DNA from: Opisthorchis felineus
Lineage: Eukaryota > Platyhelminthes > Trematoda > Opisthorchiida > Opisthorchiidae
Direction: 5' to 3'
NCBI GenBank assembly: GCA_004794785.1
Contig: SJOL01009920.1
Span: 5,765 to 69,764 of the forward strand
DNA length: 64,000 nt
In this document: one piece after another, positions 52,201 through 61,200 of the stretch
Numbering within the stretch: position 1 is the stretch's first letter
How the letters are laid out: each line of letters starts with the position of its first letter
Notes under the pieces: generated by a model
What the model was told of the DNA's origin: nothing
The model's input: the letters and a program-made list of their open reading frames with translations, nothing else
The model's database searches: none
Translations under genes and position numbers: made by a program

Positions 52201-55200
52201 CATCGTCAGGATGAAATCTCGGATAATTCAAATCTCGATAATTCAAATCCATAACCCCCTAGTAATTCGTTTGCTACCTCAATCGACACTGATTTGTCCT
52301 GCATGGGCTGCGTTCCATTCTATCCTCTCGTGAATATTTTTGTTTTTTTTTCAGCCCGATACTTTGTATTTAGGTTTTACGAACCGGAAGGTACCCTGAC
52401 CTCTTGTAAATAGTCGAAAGATTTATCCCGACCTTCACTGCACTGACCACCTGGTCAGCACCAGACCTAGTAGGCTTGGATATATAGGCTGGTAAACCAA
52501 ATCGGTCAGTTCAAAATACATATAAATGCGGGGGCATATTGCTCTGTTCGAGTGGGTTATCTATTTTGTCGAGCTCACCTGGTGAGTTTCAGTCAATGGC
52601 AAACTCGCAGGCTTGTGCACAACGAACCACATCTGCCCTTTCCTCTTGATTGTTTTGCATATTTTGAGCGCTTCCTGTCCAACAGGTCCACGTTTAACCT
52701 TGTTCTCTTTCATCAGTTACCACCAGTTTGCACCTGATCCTCACCACAGTGAAACATCACGTGCTTGTCTCGTGACAAGCTTAGGACTCTCGCGAGACTA
52801 TTGACTTTACCGAACTGCTCTTGTCAGATTGACTACATCCGTTTTGGTTAGGTCTTGCACGTCTGTTTAATTGGTTTGCTATCAGGGTAACAATGAGCGA
52901 ATCGTCCTAATGCCGCACAGTTTCTGCGCGCATTTGGTAAGCAACCCATAGAATATGAAGCCCGAGATTTTATCAACTTCTCCAGACACAGTTGATAAAT
53001 CAGAGAAGGCTAGGTCAACCGACCTACATATCATGTAGCTTGCGTTCTTGGGTTTCCGTGATGTCTATGGCACATCGTAGTCCGGGTCAAACTGGATAAG
53101 GTGGAACCGAGAATCATTAGAGTCATTCCGTTTTCCTTGCTGTTCAGTTGGCCAATCATGCACCCAAAAACTGAAGTTCTTCAACCTAATCTCCGAACTC
53201 CCAAACGTGAGTTCACTTCACTTAGATTTTAGGATTTTTTCTACCGGCTGCTGTGCCAATATACCTCACAGTCTAAGCGTAACACTCTACTCATAAGTTT
53301 GCTGAAAACTCTTCAACAGCCCCCGCCTACCTAATCAGCCTCAAGTAAGGCCGAAACCTGTCGTACGCTGTCGAAGAATTTTCAGCAACCTTACGAGTAG
53401 TGTGTTGCGTCTACATAACCATGTATTACGATTTCTGGAATGTCGTACCAATTGAAACATGAGGCAGCCTAGTGCAGCGCATTCAGTTGAAGCGGACCAT
53501 CACAAACGTGAGATTCAGCTGGATTCAGTTGAGTCTCCTGTCGAAAGTAAATTCGTGTGCAAATGAAAGTATTCGTCGAAATCTACAATCTAACTTAACA
53601 GACGCATTGAAATTGATTACTCATTTAGGTAATTAGAGCCACTGCGTCTTTTAGTTTTGAAGCGGGGACCCGAGTTGACACCTGGAGGGACTAATTAGGC
53701 CGCTTTATATAAATATATGTGAGCTGCAGTTAGACAGCGCTAGGTGAAAGTTGAGGTGTTATGACTTTTAAATAGTAAATACAAATCGATCGGTGAGACA
53801 GGTGAGCCAAATATCGAGGGCATGTTTCTATCTGAGATAATTGTCAACGAATCAGCTGGATGCCAGTTTCCAGCAGTGTGTCCGTCAGTTGCTACATCTC
53901 CTGTTGCATCGAGTCATCTCTGTCTATCAGGATTTTTACTGGTTAGTACAGTTTTTCCAAGTGCGATTTTTTTTGTCTAACTGGTGCAAAACGTTTCAGC
54001 CGCAGGTACTATCTTATCTGTGTGACCATTGTGTGTGCAGTTTGTGATAGGGCGCTTAGGAATGAGATGACGTAATTTCATTCGACTTCACAATTATATT
54101 GAGATGCTTCTGGGATTTGTTGAGTAGGTGGTTAAGTTCTAACATCTGATTACAATCAGTACATATTTTGGGTTGATGTCGGAACCATAGTGATGGGTTT
54201 AGACAAACACGTTCTTCCGAAGTTATGACCGTAAACGTATGTACTGGAATCTCGTCCGGTGCTTCCTTATCGCGTCTTGTCCACCTGCCTGTAAAGTTTG
54301 TCGTTAAAAATGATTTGGTCAAATGCGTCGTCGGATAGAAGTCCTAGTCGTAGGCAGTCTCTCTGGCTAAGTGACAACTGTTTCCAGGAGCCCCATAGAT
54401 GAGGACATTAGTGGATGACAACGGAACGTCAGCTAGAGACGTTAGAGTAATTGTCATAAAGGAAACCCCGAAAAGGGCAACTTTTCCATTGAGTTCACAG
54501 CGGCGTTATCCATTGGCTACATTACGACACGCGGTTCTCACTAAAGGATGCCTTCTCGGGGTAGGCCAAGTATTCCATTCCTCCTGTCAGGATTCATGAT
54601 TGGAGAGTCTTCTTCGCCTGCTAGATTTCGAGTGTTTTGTGGTACGGTAGCGCAACGAGGCTTTTCTGCGCTAGAGTATTAGAAGAAATTCCCACTTTCT
54701 ACAGTGTCACCACCATTTATCTTTGTGGTGAACTTTCTGTGACCGTGTTGCCCAGTTTTTGAATAGTGAGTTTGCCCTTTTTCGAACTGTCATTTCTACT
54801 GATTCACCTGCATCGCAATTACCAGAAAGCAGCTGTGGTAACCTTCTAGCGTTTTGCGTTACATTTCAGTTAGGTAACAAATCGCTTTTTTACCCCCCAC
54901 ATATTAACAACCAACAGTATTCCATCTGTTCATTGCATAATGCGATGGCTGTATCTCCTACTTACTCCTATTTTACGTTGGCGTTTTACATGCATGATCG
55001 AGTCCTCCATTTTTGTCCTTGAAGAGTCAGCGAAATTTGTGTAAAAATTGACACACAAAGGGTGTATGCTTTAGCCACATCATCCGTCCTCCTCGCGCTG
55101 CCTGGACTGATGAAAACATTCGAAAACAGACGTGCAGTAAGTCGGTTTGACTACCGTAGAACCATGCAGAGTAGAATGTCCTGAAAACGGATGCAAAATC

Positions 55201-58200
55201 TGAAGAAAGTGGACACGCTGTAAAACGGCTCTTTGATCGTTGGAAAACGGTCAGAAGTAAGGTAATGAACCTTCAGACGACATTGAAGAAAGCGCGTAAC
55301 CGAGCCTCAATTTAGAATGAACCGACAACATCAGAGCTAGTCTACGAACTTTGTTGGTCTTAGACACGTTGCATTTAACATGATAACAGACAAAATGAAG
55401 CTCGGTATTCAAGCTAATGCATGACAACATGTACTCTACTGGGACCAATCGAATGTCGTCCACGGTACAGTTTATAACCGAAAAAAAACAAGGGGAATTC
55501 AGTGGGTCCCGCTGCGCTTTGCTGTGCTTAGGATTAATTCGTCTGCTCTGGACACAATAATGCTTAAAAGAGCTAGCAGACTTAGCCCATGTACATCCAA
55601 GGATGTGATGTATAAAAATTATCCGTCACCATCCTTGGATTCCCTTTCAGTACATATCAGTTCAATGCAATCACGTATAGAATTAGTGAACAAAGTTGTG
55701 ACATTGTACAACATATCGTACATGGTGTCGTATGTGTAGCAAAAATAAACCCTGACAATATGGGGAGTTTCAAAAGTGACATGTGACGTATTGTCGACAG
55801 ATCGGCTATGTGTCTCAAAGCCGAACGAGTTACCTCTAAACAGTGTTCATCTACAATAGTTCACTGCTTGGCTATCTGTATTCGAACGGTGACTACTGAT
55901 CTAACTGAAGTCCGATACGTTTAATGAACTTTCCCTACTCCATTATCCATTACACCACCTTCTTCCACGTCCATTTACAGGCCGACCGAATTGTCCATTG
56001 CCCGGAGGCGACTGCCCCAACTGCATTTATCTGCCTGGTAAACCGTCTTTTAACAGCAGTCCCTGTCCCAAACCCTTCAGCTCCCGACACCCCTCCTCAT
56101 GTCCCAACAGCCAAGGGCGATTGTGCTCCCACGCAAACTGAGCCGCCAGTTTCCAGTTCGCAGGCCGCCCGCACTCTGGTTTCCAAAATCGGAGCCCATG
56201 GGTTAGATGTGTCCTTGATTCGTCTATTGGCCGCACAACTTTTGACCCCCGTCGAACTTGACACTACGTCTTCTCAAGATGCGATCAAATCACAAGGAAC
56301 TGTTGCTTCGCTTCTTTGTTTAAATCTTCTTCATCTTATCCCCTTATTGTTGCGCTGGTCTAAAGAGTCACGACCCAGTCATCTGATTATCGATCTGCGA
56401 TTGCTGGAGCTGATTGCAATTGCTTGTTTGGAACTTGGATCTCTTCTTCTTCCTCATTCGTCTGTGCCTGTCGATCAAGACGAAGTTGGTCCTCGTCGAA
56501 CAAAGAGTAGCACCACCGGTCCCCAGAGTTCGACAAAAGTACGCATTTTTATAGCCTCTCATCTCTGTTTATTTTTTATTTAGAATTGGTAAACTTGTTT
56601 GCTTACGGATATCATTTGACAGCTGGCTGACGCTTCTTGTTGTCTTACTAATCGGTTACTCATTTGGTATTTTACACTGGCTTCATAATCGAATTGCGTG
56701 ACATAAAACTGATTCTGTTCTCATTTGATTTGTGCTGATAGACCCCTCCAGGATCGGAAGTCTCGATGTATACAACTATTTTTCTCAGCTTAGTTCTTGG
56801 TCTGAACCCTCCAAGCTAGCGTTCCAGTCAAAACGACCACCAAAGGTGCACAACGTGTATTAACGCCCAAAACCAGGTCAAAAACACTTTTACAGCGTGT
56901 GTTGTATAAAGTCTATGCCGCGACAACATTCTGGAAATTCTGACGCCTTCGGCATGTGCCATTGGCAACCGGCATTCGGCGAAAACTGGGTCATCAATGA
57001 CTGTTGGGTCCAGACTTTCGACCAATCAAAGCTCGCCTTAATGCCGGACCGGCAAGCGGCCTGAACTGTTGGCCAATCGTGTGCGGGAAAGGCTTCTCGG
57101 CCGTAGCAGCGCCTAACTGCCAGCCGTAAAGCGGCATCGGTGTAGAATTCGGCCTAACAACAACAGATATACTTCTCCCCGTTTCGAGAGACTACTAAAA
57201 TTATCTTTCTTACGCAATACCTCGTAATGTATACAACCTTGTATACAACTTCAGAAGCATAGAGCCGAGGCACTTTAAATAGCGAAATTTTGAACGCACA
57301 TGTTTTGTAAGGTCCAGGACGACTTCCCGTTTCACAGTCGATTGAGTGGTGTTCAGCTATTCGCTTGTTGCTCTCGAGACCATTCATTACTGTTTGGAGT
57401 TGATTTAAGAACCATCCTCAAATGCACCTCATATTTATCGATTTATTTCCACAATGCGCTATTTTGACATCCGCCGATCGATCTATTCGGCGGAATCACT
57501 GGATTAAGTCGTGCTCAATGGGATTGCAAATCCAAGCGGATTCCACCAAAAGATTTAGGTCAGGAGTGGAATTCTGAAAGGAGATAGATCCACAGAGAGC
57601 TGAATGTTGCTGATTTCGGCTCCAGTCGAGCATGTTGCTAAAGTCGGTGTCTGGTCGTCGCGATATCGGAGTGAAGCGTAGTGCTGGTAGGATAAGGACG
57701 AAGAAAATGCAGGGTGCTGTCCTCTGCAAAGACATGTATATAAGAGATAACGGACAATGATGGAGTGATCACATTAAACAGCAACACTTTTGGGGAGGGC
57801 ACAGATCCTTGGGAATTCCAACCAAATCCCTGCTGTGATTAGCGGACTGCCACCTAGAGGTTATGAAGTCCATAATCAACAGTAGGTTTAACTCAATTAT
57901 GCGCAACCCTTCCATTATGCATAACTAGTTGACTGCTGTGGTGACCCCTTAGTGTTCTGGTTTTCCTTGACTGTGCCAACAGTATGTCGCGAAATTACTG
58001 CTAGACTTTGAACAAGGTGGAAACGAACTATCCTCATGTGACCCTTTCAGATGATCTTATATCCACTGCTTAATTGGGAGTTTGGTTCACGGTCGAGTGA
58101 TTCTGCATACCAGCTTATTGTGACCGCTTTCAATGGATACTTCGGAGCGCTTCGTAGTTAGCATTCCCTATGCTGGGCTCACTGCTTTACTTCTCTACAT

Positions 58201-61200
58201 TGAATCGGGAACTCCTCTGTTAGGTGCACCATTGCTTCCTACATTGCTGTGGAGCGGAAAGATATCTCGCTCCAATTAACTGTTAAACATGAGCTCAGCC
58301 CATTGGTGTTTGGATTACATCGATCATGAAGTGAAACTATCCCAGAGCGTTGTGTTGTTATCCTGATTGTGAACTTTCTATCGCTGTTCCAACGTCATTC
58401 CAGCCGTGGGCTGTCTTTTGAAGCACTCATCTTCTATCACACTTTGGTTTCTGCTGTTAAAATCAATATGATCTCTTTTGGAATCTTGATGCCATGTCTA
58501 TGCCGAACATACTGGGGAAAACCAGTGACTTCCTGACAGCTGGTGCGGTGAGTCTCTCGGGAAGCTCTACAAATTGAGTGTAGTTGACTGTCATCTCTAA
58601 CCCATTACAACCTCATCCTGATTACATCCTGCCTTCGTACTTGTAATGTTTCTTCTACAGATCGCAAGCAAAACATGTTCTTCTGCACCTGGCAAGCGCA
58701 CTCCACGGAAGCCATTGACTAGACAAACCTATTCTGCCTCTACTCAACTCCATGTATCCATGCTAGCTGGACTGGAAGCCATGAATGCCTTGTTGAACCA
58801 CGTCGCGAACGTGGTCCGAATCGCTCTGGCTGCGCGTGCCACAAACACCCCTGAAGGAGAAACTGCTGCAATGGCAGCGGAGGAGGTAAGTTTCGGTGTA
58901 CTGTGTGGTATCTGAATACATCGGAGCTCTTTCCGAGGCGTGTAACTGAAATGGCTCTCCCAAAACCTGGATCAAACAAGAAAAGAAGAGCTCTAGGGAC
59001 ACACCCCGATTAGGCTTTCTGTAGTCTTTTTTACATTGGACGGTTATACTTTAATCTTCCATAGATTTCCTGACCTTCGGCGCAGTTTATTCATCCCCCA
59101 CTCTGAATAGTTGCCTGTCTGAAATGAACCTTCCACATCCATCTACTCGACGTTTGGAGGTTCTTAGACAATGAGTCTTCCTGGAAGAACCCTATGTCCT
59201 GAGTAAACTGCAAACTTGGGTCACTCAAATGCCACAGTCCTGTAAATCCTGATTTATCTGGACATGATTCTTGAACAGTCGAGCCTAAGTGAGTGACTAT
59301 TTTGTCACTCAAACAGATCATCGAAAACAGCCGAAGTTTTCACGCGAGATTGTCTCATTACTGTCATATTCCCTCAGTGACAGTAGTCCCTCTTAAGACC
59401 TCTCAAGATTTTCCAATTCCCAAAGTGCTTACCATGAATGAACGCTCTGGTGCTCGGTGGCTGGCTGGCTAACAACTTCCTATGGAAAATGTCAGTTTCA
59501 CTGAGATCACCATGAGTGCCGACGTGTGTAGGTTTACACCCTGGTGATGAGTCACTGTAATCACACTCGGAGCTTTGAACTATCAGGTATAAAATGACTA
59601 CCTGTGTGTTGAGACTCTGCTAACACGTACGATATACCAGAAGAGTGTGTAGTTAAGAACATAGAATGAGCGATCCTGTATGATTTCTCGTAATATCGCT
59701 AAACCACGGGCTGCAGGCTCATGTTTACAGCAGGTTGAGTGTTGTGATCACCAACGCGAACTAGCATGACTTCACTCCGTCGTGTCACTTTGAGCCGTTA
59801 TTAACACTTGCGGTTGGCAGGTGGAGGAGAAACTGAATGGACGTGGTGTTTTTTTTTGTGACGTACTGTCGGTGCGTAGAATATCGTCATACTGAGTACA
59901 GAGTTGTGTATCAGTTCATAGGCGACTGCTGTTGGCGTTATGTGTCGTTTTGTCAGAGGCCAGGACGATAATTTTGAAGTTATCTAATGGATTATTTCGA
60001 TGGACGCTGTTGCACCAAATTCTGAGCTGTTCATTGTTTCCCTGTGAGTGGGGATCACGATGTACACGAAGTGTATCCTTGCTATTGGGCTAGTTGTACT
60101 GGCTAATTGTACTGTAAGCCTGGCATAGCACACAAAGGAGTATTATAGCCTTTCCGCTTCTAGCCACTTTCAGTGGCTAGAGGCTTCTGAGGTCTCCGGT
60201 TCGATTACTCACGTTCAAAGTACTAGCGATGCTTTTTGATTAAGCATGAACTTCATTCGTCACTTGGCCAAGAGGTTTGAAAGGTTTGTTGAATCGGCTT
60301 GCACCAAAGAGTAGTATTTCTGTATGCCCTTCAACAATGACTCGTTCTTACTCAAACGTGGACACCTGTCAGGCCGCTGTTGTTAAACCGGACCAGCCGA
60401 TTATTTGGTAACTGCTGGAATAGGATACGGCAATACTTTCAACAGGGCTCCCCATGAGGCCTCTTCTAAGTGTTGCGTTTCCTCAAAGGGGGTTGTCACT
60501 GGTGCACGGCTGGGAATGCTCCTATGGACCGTGGAAATCGACTCTCTAGGTAACTTGTCCCTTGAAATAGTTGAAATTTGAATGAACCAAACAGGTCCTT
60601 TAAATCGCCAACTCTACAGGCTAAAATACCCCTACTATCCGCTGCGTCTATCTGAAGACGGACTACTTACAGCTGTTCCCTTGAAACTTCCTCCCTCCTG
60701 GAAGAAACTATATCTCAGCAATAATCGCTTTCATCCACTTTTGTGGCGGCCTCCTTAGAGGGGCGACTGACTGTTGAGCATGTAAGAAAATAACATTAAA
60801 TCGCTTAAACAAGTCTGTCAATTGTAGTTTCCCGACGTCCGTTTTGCACTGAGGGCTAACCCGATCTGGCTAGTTGATACATTCCACCTTTCCTGTACAG
60901 ATTCTAGCAGCTTCTCGACCTCCACCAGCTCTCGCTGGACTACTTGCCTGTCTCATTGGCTTATGGCGACCGAGACCTCAACCAGAGGGTGACAGCTCCG
61001 AGGCGTGCGCGGCCGAAAATTCCATGGCTGAAGATGCTTGTTTTCAGCTGTGTGAAGCTGCCATCACAAGCCTCACCAACTTTGCATCCCTTTACGGCGG
61101 GGAACACTCACGAAGCGCTCTAACACCTTCCGCAGCAGCATCTCTATCCCTATGTCTCTTACGATTGGCTGATGAGGACCGACGGCTTCAAGAGGAACGA

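Larger units (their letters stand above)
44104..55980 (+). other. ULK4 intron 9, 11.9 kb (largest)
   Basis: Starts GTAAGT and ends CCATTTACAG. Features seen are a GT-rich run (46086-46110), SINEs at 46642-46826 (plus), 51070-51222 and 51547-51704 (minus), and the family B foldback at 53277-53600. The protein alignment runs straight across it, so no exon is expected. I see nothing recognisable in 44104-46085, 46827-51069 or 53601-55980. Confidence 0.85.

Noticed and set aside
56828..57170. GC-richer stretch with a minus-strand frame and an aacaacaaca end
   Set aside because: It could be a repeat, but I found no second copy in the window and no recognised domain, so no element was called.
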